13,220 nucleotides of DNA, taken from positions 1 through 13,220 of the forward strand of contig JAJZDE010000029.1 of the NCBI GenBank assembly GCA_021828745.1, given 5' to 3'. The position numbers and the translations under genes were made by a program. The DNA is from Pseudomonadota bacterium. GTDB taxonomy: Bacteria > Pseudomonadota > Gammaproteobacteria > Burkholderiales > Ferrovaceae. Below the pieces are notes generated by a model. That model was given only the letters and a program-made list of their open reading frames with translations, made no database searches and was not told where the DNA came from. Positions 1 through 6,442 of the stretch are shown in pieces. Within the stretch, counting starts at the first letter, position 1. Each line of letters begins with the position of its first letter.

Positions 1-43
1 TTGATTCCGGCATTCGTAGGTTCGATCCCTACCTCCCCTGCCA
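1..43 (+). tRNA. tRNA-Gln(UUG), 3' part
   Basis: The window opens at the anticodon TTG of a glutamine tRNA; the 5' half lies outside. Visible in order are the 3' strand of the anticodon stem (TCCGG, 6-10), a short variable region, a T-arm with a perfect 5-bp stem GTAGG/CCTAC around the loop TTCGATC, the 3' acceptor strand CTCCCCT, a G discriminator base and an encoded CCA. The G discriminator fits tRNA-Gln, and glutamine tRNA directly before prs is a known beta-proteobacterial arrangement. Only 35 nt separate it from prs and I see no terminator there, so the two may share a transcript. Confidence 0.9.
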
Positions 44-78
44 TCGATTCAGTTTAGCCGTCGTTTGTCAGGAGTTTC

Positions 79-1029
79 ATGTCTTCTACCGATTTGATGG
101 TGTTCACCGGCACCGCCAATCCCAAACTCGCAAGCGAAGTCGCGGCTTACCTCAACATTTCCGTGGGTCGCGCCACCGTGGGACGCTTCAGCGATGGTGA
201 GGTCATGGTGGAAATTCTCGAGAATGTGCGGGGACGGGATTGCTTCATTCTTCAATCGACGTCTGCGCCCACCAACGATCATCTGATGGAAATCATGGTG
301 ATGTGTGACGCGCTGAAGCGTGCCTCTGCGGCCAGGATCACGGCGGCCATCCCTTATTTTGGTTATGCCCGTCAGGATCGGCGCCCCCGTTCGGCCAGGG
401 TAGCCATCTCGGCCAAGGTGGTGGCGAACATGCTGCAAGGCGCAGGCGTGGACCGGGTGTTGACCATGGATCTGCACTCTGATCAGATTCAAGGATTTTT
501 TGATATACCCGTGGATAACGTGTATTCCACACCGCTTCTGCTGGGGGATATCTGGCGTGCCGGTTACCAGGGTCTGACGGTGGTTTCTCCCGATGTGGGC
601 GGAGTGGTGCGGGCACGGGCATTGGCCAAGCGTCTGGAAGCGGATCTCGTCATCATCGACAAACGTCGTCCCAAGCCCAACGTGGCTCAGGTCATGAATG
701 TGATTGGCGACGTGGCGGGACGGACCTGTATCATTCTGGATGACATGGTGGATACGGCCAATACCCTGTGTGCCGGGGCGCAGGCCCTCAAGACCCATGG
801 AGCTGAACGCGTCCTGGCCTATATCACCCACCCGGTTTTGTCGGGAGGCGCGGCCCAGCGGATCGACCAGTCTGCCCTGGACGAAGTGGTAGTGACGGAT
901 ACCATTCCTCTGGCCGGCGCTTCTCTCTCCTGCAAGAAAATTCGTCAGATCGGCATCGCGGAACTCATGGCCGAAACCATGCGCCGGATCAGTGACGAGG
1001 ATTCGGTCAGTTCCCTGTTCATGGAATGA
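79..1029 (+). CDS. prs: Ribose-phosphate pyrophosphokinase (PRPP synthase)
   Basis: Makes 5-phosphoribosyl-1-pyrophosphate from ribose 5-phosphate and ATP in the cytoplasm, feeding purine, pyrimidine, histidine, tryptophan and NAD synthesis. The 316-residue protein has the usual length of class I bacterial enzymes. Visible signatures are the catalytic flexible-loop region [10 protein letters not shown] (99-108), the family stretch [17 protein letters not shown] (131-147) and the PRPP-binding loop DDMVDTANT (221-229). In that loop Asn228 sits where the E. coli, Bacillus and human enzymes have glycine before the final threonine. The ATG follows AGGAG at 70-74. It lies between tRNA-Gln and rplY, as in many beta-proteobacteria; the hairpin after its stop may reduce read-through into rplY. 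Identity is certain; the effect of Asn228 is unknown. Confidence 0.98.
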   Translation: MSSTDLMVFTGTANPKLASEVAAYLNISVGRATVGRFSDGEVMVEILENVRGRDCFILQSTSAPTNDHLMEIMVMCDALKRASAARITAAIPYFGYARQDRRPRSARVAISAKVVANMLQGAGVDRVLTMDLHSDQIQGFFDIPVDNVYSTPLLLGDIWRAGYQGLTVVSPDVGGVVRARALAKRLEADLVIIDKRRPKPNVAQVMNVIGDVAGRTCIILDDMVDTANTLCAGAQALKTHGAERVLAYITHPVLSGGAAQRIDQSALDEVVVTDTIPLAGASLSCKKIRQIGIAELMAETMRRISDEDSVSSLFME

Positions 1030-1044
1030 CATTTTTTGTACGTC

Positions 1045-1072
1045 CCTCCGGCTGGTCGCGGTCGGGGGTTTT
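1045..1072 (+). terminator. Terminator-like hairpin between prs and rplY
   Basis: A 10-bp stem (1045-1054 with 1059-1068, three G-T wobbles) closes on the tetraloop GTCG and is followed at once by TTTT (1069-1072). The T-run is short and the rplY ribosome binding site is only about 15 nt further on. It is therefore more likely a partial terminator or attenuator than a full stop. Inferred from base pairing by eye. Confidence 0.45.
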
Positions 1073-1099
1073 AAACACTCAACCACTAAAGGATGAATC

Positions 1100-1765
1100 A
1101 TGGAAATCACAATCACACATCGCACTGCGCAGGGCACCGGAGCGAGCCGCCGCCTGCGCCGGGCTGGCCGGGTTCCCGGTATTTTATACGGAGACAACCA
1201 GGAGGCGCTGGTCATCGAGTTTGATCATAACGAACTTTTTCACAAGTTGCGTCAGGAGGTGTTTCATTCTTCCGTGATCTCTCTCACCCTGGACGGGAAG
1301 TCCCATCCGGCATTATTGCGCGATGTGCAAAGACACCCTTTCAAGGCATTGGTCCTGCATGTGGATTTTCAGCGGGTGGATGTGAACCGCAAGTTGCACA
1401 CCAAGGTTCCCCTGCACTTCATCAATGGCGATAACTCTCCGGGAGTCAAGCAGTCCGGGGCCATCATCAGCCATATCCTGACGGAAATCGAAGTTCTTTG
1501 TCTGCCGGGCGATTTGCCCGAGTACATCGAAGTGGATCTGCATGACCTGACGGTGGCTCATCCTTTCCATGTGGCAGATCTGAAGGCGCCGGCCGGCATC
1601 GAATTTGCCGCGCTCCATAAAGGTGAAAATCCTGCGGTGGTGGCGGCGGTTCTGCCCCGTGCGGCGCGTGCCGAGGAAGATCTGGCGCCGACGGTATCGG
1701 TGGCGGATGTGCCGGCCATCAGCCAGAAAGCGCCTGCGGATGCGGCCAAGGGAGGAAAGAAGTAA
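1100..1765 (+). CDS. rplY: 50S ribosomal protein L25, long (Ctc/TL5) form
   Basis: Binds 5S rRNA in the central protuberance of the large ribosomal subunit. At 221 residues it is the two-domain Ctc form rather than the roughly 94-residue E. coli L25. The N-terminal 5S-binding domain covers about residues 1-90, with the family stretch QGTGASRRLRRAG (11-23) and DVQRHPFK near 75-82. The beta-rich C-terminal domain covers about 98-185, with VPLHFING and the HKGENP motif. It ends in a low-complexity Ala/Lys tail (about 186-221). The sequence style, including the QKAPAD tail, resembles beta-proteobacterial L25. ATG follows AAAGGA at 1088-1093. Its position between prs and pth is conserved. Confidence 0.97.
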   Translation: MEITITHRTAQGTGASRRLRRAGRVPGILYGDNQEALVIEFDHNELFHKLRQEVFHSSVISLTLDGKSHPALLRDVQRHPFKALVLHVDFQRVDVNRKLHTKVPLHFINGDNSPGVKQSGAIISHILTEIEVLCLPGDLPEYIEVDLHDLTVAHPFHVADLKAPAGIEFAALHKGENPAVVAAVLPRAARAEEDLAPTVSVADVPAISQKAPADAAKGGKK

Positions 1766-1783
1766 GCGCTGCCTCTTTTTCGA

Positions 1784-1806
1784 TTCCCTTGAATGGGTGA
1801 AGGGAG
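1784..1806 (+). promoter_or_regulatory. Hairpin over the pth ribosome binding site
   Basis: TTCCCTT (1784-1790) can pair with AAGGGAG (1800-1806) across a 9-nt loop. This gives six Watson-Crick pairs and one G-T pair. The right arm is the Shine-Dalgarno sequence of pth and ends directly at its ATG (1807), so the folded form would hide the start. A control role is inferred only from this overlap. Confidence 0.35.
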
Positions 1807-2388
1807 ATGCCCATCCGTTTGATCGTTGGGTTGGGAAATCCGGGGGCGGCCTATCAGGATACTCGCCATAATGCCGGGGTTTGGGGAGTCGAAGCCCTGG
1901 CCCGACAATGGCGTCTGGACTGGCACCGCGAATCCCGTTTTCAGGGGCGGGTTGCCAAGGCCGAAGATCCTTTTTCCGGTTGGTTGCTGTGTCCCGAAAC
2001 CTTCATGAATGCAAGTGGACGATCGGTGGCTGCCCTGGCCCGTTTCTACCGGATCGAAATGGCGGAAATTCTGGTACTGCACGATGAACTGGACTTGCCT
2101 CCCGGGGTGGCCCGCCTGAAACAGGGCGGAGGGTCAGGGGGGCATAATGGCCTGAAGGATCTCATCGCCCAGTTGGGGGGGACCGAATTCTGGCGTCTGC
2201 GCATCGGCATCGGCCATCCCGGACCGCACCAGCCGGTGGCGGGGTACGTTCTGCACCGTCCCTCGAAAGAGGAGCAGGCCGCCATCGACCTGGCGCTGGA
2301 ACGCGGCCTGTCCGTCTTGCCCCTGGTGACGACGGGGCAATTCTCCCTTGCCATGAACGAATTGCATAAACCGCTGTCCCCTCTTTGA
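1807..2388 (+). CDS. pth: Peptidyl-tRNA hydrolase
   Basis: Cleaves the ester bond of peptidyl-tRNAs that drop off the ribosome, recycling tRNA. The 193 residues align end to end with the E. coli enzyme by memory of its sequence. The active-site residues are all present: Asn11 in GLGNPG, His21 in TRHNAG, Asn68 in TFMNASG, Asp93 in HDELDLPPG and Asn114 in GGHNGLKD. The ATG at 1807 is the only methionine ahead of the conserved LIVGLGNPG strand. AGGGAG abuts it directly, but the upstream purines around 1799-1803 give a more normal spacing. It follows rplY by 41 nt and precedes ychF by 12 nt, so the three probably form one operon. Confidence 0.98.
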   Translation: MPIRLIVGLGNPGAAYQDTRHNAGVWGVEALARQWRLDWHRESRFQGRVAKAEDPFSGWLLCPETFMNASGRSVAALARFYRIEMAEILVLHDELDLPPGVARLKQGGGSGGHNGLKDLIAQLGGTEFWRLRIGIGHPGPHQPVAGYVLHRPSKEEQAAIDLALERGLSVLPLVTTGQFSLAMNELHKPLSPL

Positions 2389-2400
2389 GGAGTATGGAAT

Positions 2401-3492
2401 ATGAGTTTGAAATGCGGGATCGTGGGATTACCCAATGTGGGGAAGTCGACCTTGTTCAATGCCCTGACCAGGGCGGGGATCGCCGCCGACAATTATCCCT
2501 TTTGTACCATCGAGCCCAATGTGGGGGTCGTGGAGGTTCCGGACCCTCGCCTGGCATCCTTGGCGGACATCGTCCATCCTGAACGGGTGGTGCCTGCCGT
2601 CACCGAGTTCGTGGATATCGCGGGATTGGTGGCTGGGGCCTCGAAGGGGGAAGGGTTGGGGAATCAGTTTCTGGCCAATATCCGGGAAACCGATGCCATT
2701 GCCCATGTGGTGCGCTGCTTCGAAGATTCCAACGTCATTCATGTCGCAGGACGGGTATCTCCCCTGGAGGATATCGACACCATCGATACCGAGTTGGCCC
2801 TGGCCGACCTTTCAACCGTGGAAAAAGCTTTGGTTCGAACCCAGAAAATGGCTCGAGCCGGGGATAAGGAGGCCATACAGTTGCAGGGCTTGCTGGTGCG
2901 GGTCGAGGAGCAATTGAATCAGGGGCATGCGGTACGGGCTCAGGGATTGGACGAAGATCAGTTGCATGCCCTGAAACCCCTGTGTTTGATGACGGCCAAG
3001 CCATTGCTGTATGTGGCCAATGTGCTGGAGGGTGGGTTTGAGCATAATCCACTTCTGGCGCAGGTCGAGGAGCGCGCTCGGCGCGAGGGCGCGTGGGTCG
3101 TGCCGGTCTGTGCCGCGCTCGAAGCCCAGATGGTGGATCTGGAGGCAGAGGACAAGGCCTTGTTTCTGGCGGATATGGGGATGGAAGAGCCTGGACTGGA
3201 TCGGTTGATTCGGGCGGCCTACCGTTGTCTCGGACTGGAAACCTACTTTACGGCGGGCGTCAAAGAAGTCCGTGCCTGGACCATCCAGGAGGGAACCACG
3301 GCTCCTCGAGCCGCCGCCGTCATCCATAACGATTTTGAACGGGGTTTCATTCGTGCCGAGGTGATTTCCTATCAGGATTTCGTTGCGTGCCGGGGTGAAA
3401 CCGGGGCCAGGGAGGCAGGAAAAATGCGCCTCGAAGGGAAAGACTACCGGGTACAGGATGGAGATGTCATGCATTTCAGGTTCAATGTGTGA
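2401..3492 (+). CDS. ychF: Redox-regulated ATPase YchF (OLA1 family)
   Basis: A ribosome-associated P-loop ATPase of the Obg-related OLA1/YchF family, linked in E. coli to stress responses and translation initiation. At 363 residues it has the family length. The Walker A motif GLPNVGKST spans 9-17, the switch II/G3 segment [16 protein letters not shown] is near 73-88, and the G4-equivalent motif reads NVLE (E. coli NVNE), consistent with the ATP-preferring members. The C-terminal TGS domain begins with [15 protein letters not shown] and ends in [14 protein letters not shown] follows GAGGAG at 2387-2392, inside the 12-nt gap after pth. The pth-ychF pairing is widely conserved in proteobacteria. 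Confidence 0.98.
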   Translation: MSLKCGIVGLPNVGKSTLFNALTRAGIAADNYPFCTIEPNVGVVEVPDPRLASLADIVHPERVVPAVTEFVDIAGLVAGASKGEGLGNQFLANIRETDAIAHVVRCFEDSNVIHVAGRVSPLEDIDTIDTELALADLSTVEKALVRTQKMARAGDKEAIQLQGLLVRVEEQLNQGHAVRAQGLDEDQLHALKPLCLMTAKPLLYVANVLEGGFEHNPLLAQVEERARREGAWVVPVCAALEAQMVDLEAEDKALFLADMGMEEPGLDRLIRAAYRCLGLETYFTAGVKEVRAWTIQEGTTAPRAAAVIHNDFERGFIRAEVISYQDFVACRGETGAREAGKMRLEGKDYRVQDGDVMHFRFNV

Positions 3493-3575
3493 TTCCTCTC
3501 CTCATGTTTGAAATGGTTGGAATCCGGGTTTTGGGGTAGGATGAAAGAGGTGGCTGGTGGGCGATCGGCTCATCA

Positions 3576-4442
3576 ATGTTAGGGAGGTGGATCATCGAGA
3601 CGATACACATGGAAGGCAAGGGGAAAGGCGCCGTGTTGCTGTTGCATGGCTTGTACGGAACACCCCAGCAACTCCAGTATATTGGCCGCAAGTTATGCGT
3701 GATGGGGGGCTACACCATCCATATCCCCAATATTCAGGGTTATTCGGTATTTGATGACCCCGTCCCCAGGGATACGACACCCTGGACTTATTGGAGCGAA
3801 CAGGTAGAGGCAAATTTCGATTTGTTGCGCCGTGAACATGACCAGGTCAGTGTGGCGGGTTTGTGTATCGGGGCTGATCTGGCTTTGCACCTGGCGACCC
3901 GGCGCAGCAGTGATCTGCATGCGCTGTGTCTGTATTCAGCGCCTCTGCGTTATGACGGCTGGAATGTAACACGCATGCGTTGGCTCAAATATCTGGGGTA
4001 TTACACGCCGTTCCGTTATTTTTTGTCTTTGGCGGAGCGTCCACCCTATGGCCTGAAGGATGAGCGGATTCGTCAATGGGTGGCAACCCAGATGGAGAAA
4101 CGGGGAACTTCTGCCATCGGTTCTTCACGTTCTCCCCTCAAGGGGGTTTTTGAAACCGAGAAGTTGATGAAGTCGGTAAGTCAAAACTTACACAAAATCC
4201 ACGCGCCTACCCTTATAATGCACGCTATAGAGGATGATCTGGCCAGTCCGAAGAACGCGGAACAGATCGAGAGGGGGATTTCCTCCCTCCAGGTGCGCAA
4301 GGTTCTCCTCGATAATTGTTATCACATCATCACCATGGATTTTGAAAAGGAGCGGGTGGCCCAGGAATCGCTGGCTTTCATAACGCAACAATCCGATCGA
4401 CATGATCTGAAATTGCGTCCTGAGTTGCGGTTGGCGGGCTAA
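3576..4442 (+). CDS. Alpha/beta hydrolase with a Cys nucleophile elbow (Est30/monoacylglycerol-lipase-like)
   Basis: A 288-residue alpha/beta-hydrolase-fold protein. The oxyanion-hole region LLLHGLYGTP (21-30) and the C-terminal acid and base, Asp220 in AIEDDL and His250 in CYHIITMD, resemble the Est30 carboxylesterase family. The nucleophile elbow, however, reads GLCIG (95-99), so Cys97 replaces the usual serine. Cysteine nucleophiles are known in this fold, for example dienelactone hydrolase and some thioesterases. With an acyl carrier protein 6 nt downstream and a condensing enzyme after that, a role as thioesterase or acyl hydrolase acting on ACP-bound chains is plausible, but inferred. 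The start is uncertain. ATG 3576 lacks a ribosome binding site, ATG 3609 lies 21 nt after GGAGG (3583-3587), and no ATG, GTG or TTG sits at normal spacing. Confidence 0.85.
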   Translation: MLGRWIIETIHMEGKGKGAVLLLHGLYGTPQQLQYIGRKLCVMGGYTIHIPNIQGYSVFDDPVPRDTTPWTYWSEQVEANFDLLRREHDQVSVAGLCIGADLALHLATRRSSDLHALCLYSAPLRYDGWNVTRMRWLKYLGYYTPFRYFLSLAERPPYGLKDERIRQWVATQMEKRGTSAIGSSRSPLKGVFETEKLMKSVSQNLHKIHAPTLIMHAIEDDLASPKNAEQIERGISSLQVRKVLLDNCYHIITMDFEKERVAQESLAFITQQSDRHDLKLRPELRLAG

Positions 4443-4448
4443 AAAAAC

Positions 4449-4706
4449 ATGAGTTCATTACCCATCATACAAAAAATGCTCGTGGAGGAGTTTGGACTGA
4501 CCCAGGAACAGGTTCAGCCGGATTCCAAACTGGAAGAATTAGGCGTGGATTCGTTGGCAACAGTGGAATTCATGTTCATGCTGGAAGACAAGTTTGATCT
4601 GAAAATGACGGGAGAACCCGTACCCTTGAAGACGGTCGGAGATATTGCCCGAGAGGTGGATACCCTGGTTGTCCAGCAGGGCATCACTCTGGGCGAAGCA
4701 GACTGA
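4449..4706 (+). CDS. Acyl carrier protein
   Basis: A stand-alone 85-residue acyl carrier protein. Helix 2 begins with the phosphopantetheine motif GVDSLATVEF, placing the prosthetic group on Ser35. The motif reads GVDSL rather than the GADSL typical of housekeeping AcpP. Helix 2 continues into an unusually methionine/phenylalanine-rich stretch (FMFMLEDKF, 41-49). The protein is acidic overall, as expected. It lies 6 nt after the hydrolase stop and 28 nt before the condensing enzyme, with no convincing ribosome binding site of its own, so it is probably translated by coupling. The lack of fabD or fabG neighbours argues that this is a dedicated ACP for a secondary acyl pathway rather than AcpP; that is inference. 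Confidence 0.93.
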   Translation: MSSLPIIQKMLVEEFGLTQEQVQPDSKLEELGVDSLATVEFMFMLEDKFDLKMTGEPVPLKTVGDIAREVDTLVVQQGITLGEAD

Positions 4707-4734
4707 TTCCTCGTATTCCAATGGATTCGCTTTC

Positions 4735-5997
4735 ATGAACACAGAATCTGCAGACATGCAACGTGTCGTCGTGACGGGAGTGGGTGCCCTCACCCCGCTC
4801 GGAGAGGGGGCTGAGGCACTGGTGCGAGCCCTGGAAGAGGGACGTTCCGGCATCCGTTTTCTCGATGTTCCGTGGGCAAAGTCCCTGAACTCCGCCCTGG
4901 CTGCGCCTGTCTCGACCCCGGTGGAATCCCGTTTTACCAAGTTGCGTCGTTTGACCCTCGATCGGGTGGCTCAATTGGCCCTGTTGGCGGCGGGGGAAGC
5001 CTTGACCCAGGCGGGACTGGACTTTTCCGGGGACGAAGGGTTGCATTGCGGACTGTTCTGGGGAACCGGCCTCGGAGGGGCCAACACCCTCGAGCAGGCT
5101 TATCATGAATCTTTTCTGGATGCTCAGGCCCGTCCCCGCCCCACCACCATCGTGGCTTTCATGGCGAATGGATCTGCGGGCCAGTTGAGCATCGAATTCA
5201 AGATTCGCGGCCCCAGTTTTACCTACAGTTCGGCCTGTTCCTCATCTGCGGTGGCGTTGGGCGAAGCTTTTCTGGCGGTACGGCAGGGGCGCGTCCGTTA
5301 TGCTCTGGCGGGGGGGAGCGAGGCCTTGCTGACCCTGGGGGTGATGAAGGCCTGGGAATCTCTTCAGACCCTGGCCAAACCCGATCCTGTGCGTCCTGAA
5401 ACCTCCTGTCGCCCATTTTCCGGGGACCGTTCCGGCTTCATTCTGGGAGAAGGCGCCGGAGCACTCATTCTGGAGACCGAGTTTTCGGCGCGGGCACGGG
5501 GGGCGACCATCCTGGCCGAAATCGTGGGGTACGGAAATACCACCGATGCGGGGCATATTACCCAGCCCGATGCCGGGGGACAGTCCCGTGCCATGCAGGA
5601 AGCCCTGCGCATGGCCCAACTGGCGCCGGAACAGGTGGATGCCATCAATGCCCATGGGACTGGCACGGTGGTGGGGGATGGGGTGGAAACCCGCGCCCTC
5701 AAAATCGTTTTTGGAGATCGTGCGGCTCGCATTCCCATCAGTGCCACCAAGGCCCTCCACGGTCATTTGATGGGTGCCGCCGGGGCTGTGGAAATGGTCG
5801 CCGCCCTGGGCGCGCTGCAGCGGGGCATCGTCCCGCCCACGGCCCACTGGACTACGCCGGATCCGGCCTGCGACCTGGACTACGTCATCGAAGGCGCCCG
5901 GGCCTTGCCTGCCTTGAACACCGTCATGAGCAATTCTTTTGGCTTCGGGGGGAATAACGCCGTCCTGATCGCCCGGCGTCACTCTTCGGTAGGTTGA
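4735..5997 (+). CDS. Beta-ketoacyl-ACP synthase, FabF (KAS II) family
   Basis: A condensing enzyme that joins a malonyl-ACP unit to an acyl chain with loss of CO2. From ATG 4735 it has 420 residues, close to the FabF length. The Cys-His-His triad is complete: Cys168 in SSACSSSA, His307 in NAHGTGT and His344 in GHLMGAAG. The C-terminal glycine-rich motif SFGFGGNN (401-408) is also present. HGTGT replaces the HGTST usual in FabF and is common in polyketide synthases. ATG 4756 (giving MQRVVVTG, 413 residues) is an equally good start; neither has a clear ribosome binding site, and extension upstream to 4645 would overlap the ACP gene. It follows the ACP in one probable operon. It is probably a second, specialised condensing enzyme; substrate and product are unknown. 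Confidence 0.93.
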   Translation: MNTESADMQRVVVTGVGALTPLGEGAEALVRALEEGRSGIRFLDVPWAKSLNSALAAPVSTPVESRFTKLRRLTLDRVAQLALLAAGEALTQAGLDFSGDEGLHCGLFWGTGLGGANTLEQAYHESFLDAQARPRPTTIVAFMANGSAGQLSIEFKIRGPSFTYSSACSSSAVALGEAFLAVRQGRVRYALAGGSEALLTLGVMKAWESLQTLAKPDPVRPETSCRPFSGDRSGFILGEGAGALILETEFSARARGATILAEIVGYGNTTDAGHITQPDAGGQSRAMQEALRMAQLAPEQVDAINAHGTGTVVGDGVETRALKIVFGDRAARIPISATKALHGHLMGAAGAVEMVAALGALQRGIVPPTAHWTTPDPACDLDYVIEGARALPALNTVMSNSFGFGGNNAVLIARRHSSVG

Positions 5998-6029
5998 GGT
6001 TTCCACCTCGAGAGGTCTGTCAGACGATA

Positions 6030-6055
6030 GGTTTGTAACTATGGTATAACAAACC
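6030..6055. promoter_or_regulatory. Inverted repeat overlapping a -10-like box
   Basis: GGTTTGT (6030-6036) and ACAAACC (6049-6055) form a perfect 7-bp inverted repeat with a 12-nt spacer. TATAAC (6045-6050), one base from the sigma-70 -10 consensus, overlaps the right arm. I see no good -35 hexamer at 16-18 nt. The layout fits an operator over the promoter of the following gene pair, but function is inferred. Confidence 0.35.
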
Positions 6056-6073
6056 AATCAAGGGGTTCGGGAG

Positions 6074-6442
6074 ATGTCCATGAAAGCGGCGGTCAGTCAT
6101 CGGCGAAGCATCAATGCGGAGGTCATGGAATATGTCATTCCCCCTATCAAGGATATGTTGGTGTTGGGACGCAACGCCCCCATCGGGTGCATTGCCCTGC
6201 GTCGTTCCCTGGAATTGCTGATCAAAACTCCCTACGAACATATCGAAATCGCGGACGATGACATACTGAGCGATATTCTGGTGCGGGCTGCCCTGTTACG
6301 CCGCCTTCCCAGGGAAGAATTGATCAGTTTCGTGCTGAAGGACATCCGGCCCATGATGGGCGCGGACGAAGTGCTACACGTGACCTTGGATGTCAAGGTA
6401 CAGATACAGAGCCGCGTCCATGAAGTCACTCAAACTGGTTGA
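6074..6442 (+). CDS. Unrecognised small protein coupled to a c-di-GMP enzyme
   Basis: I do not recognise a family for this 122-residue protein. It has no signal peptide or membrane segment and looks cytoplasmic. The first two thirds look helical and rich in charged and branched residues (VMEYVIPPIKDMLVLG, then RRSLELLIK and ILVRAALLRRLPREELISFVLK). An alternating hydrophobic stretch near the C-terminus (VLHVTLDVKVQI) looks like a beta strand. Two starts are possible: ATG 6074, 8 nt after AGGGG (6061-6065), or ATG 6080, 6 nt after GGGAG (6069-6073). Its 3' end overlaps the start of the GGDEF-EAL gene, so the two are probably made together and may act together. It is preceded by a candidate promoter and inverted repeat. 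Confidence 0.8.
   Translation: MSMKAAVSHRRSINAEVMEYVIPPIKDMLVLGRNAPIGCIALRRSLELLIKTPYEHIEIADDDILSDILVRAALLRRLPREELISFVLKDIRPMMGADEVLHVTLDVKVQIQSRVHEVTQTG

Noticed and set aside
49..1215. A 388-residue open frame antisense to prs
   Set aside because: prs on the plus strand is unambiguous, and the antisense reading is a composition artefact.
3493..3575. A promoter for the hydrolase-ACP-KS module (TTGAAA at 3508-3513, TAGGAT at 3537-3542)
   Set aside because: The spacing is 23 nt, too long for a sigma-70 promoter, and the -10 match is weak. No terminator for ychF was seen either.
4645..4734. An N-terminal extension of the condensing enzyme overlapping the ACP gene
   Set aside because: The extra 30 residues match nothing in KAS enzymes and lie in another frame of the ACP gene; FabF proteins start close to the RVVVTG strand.
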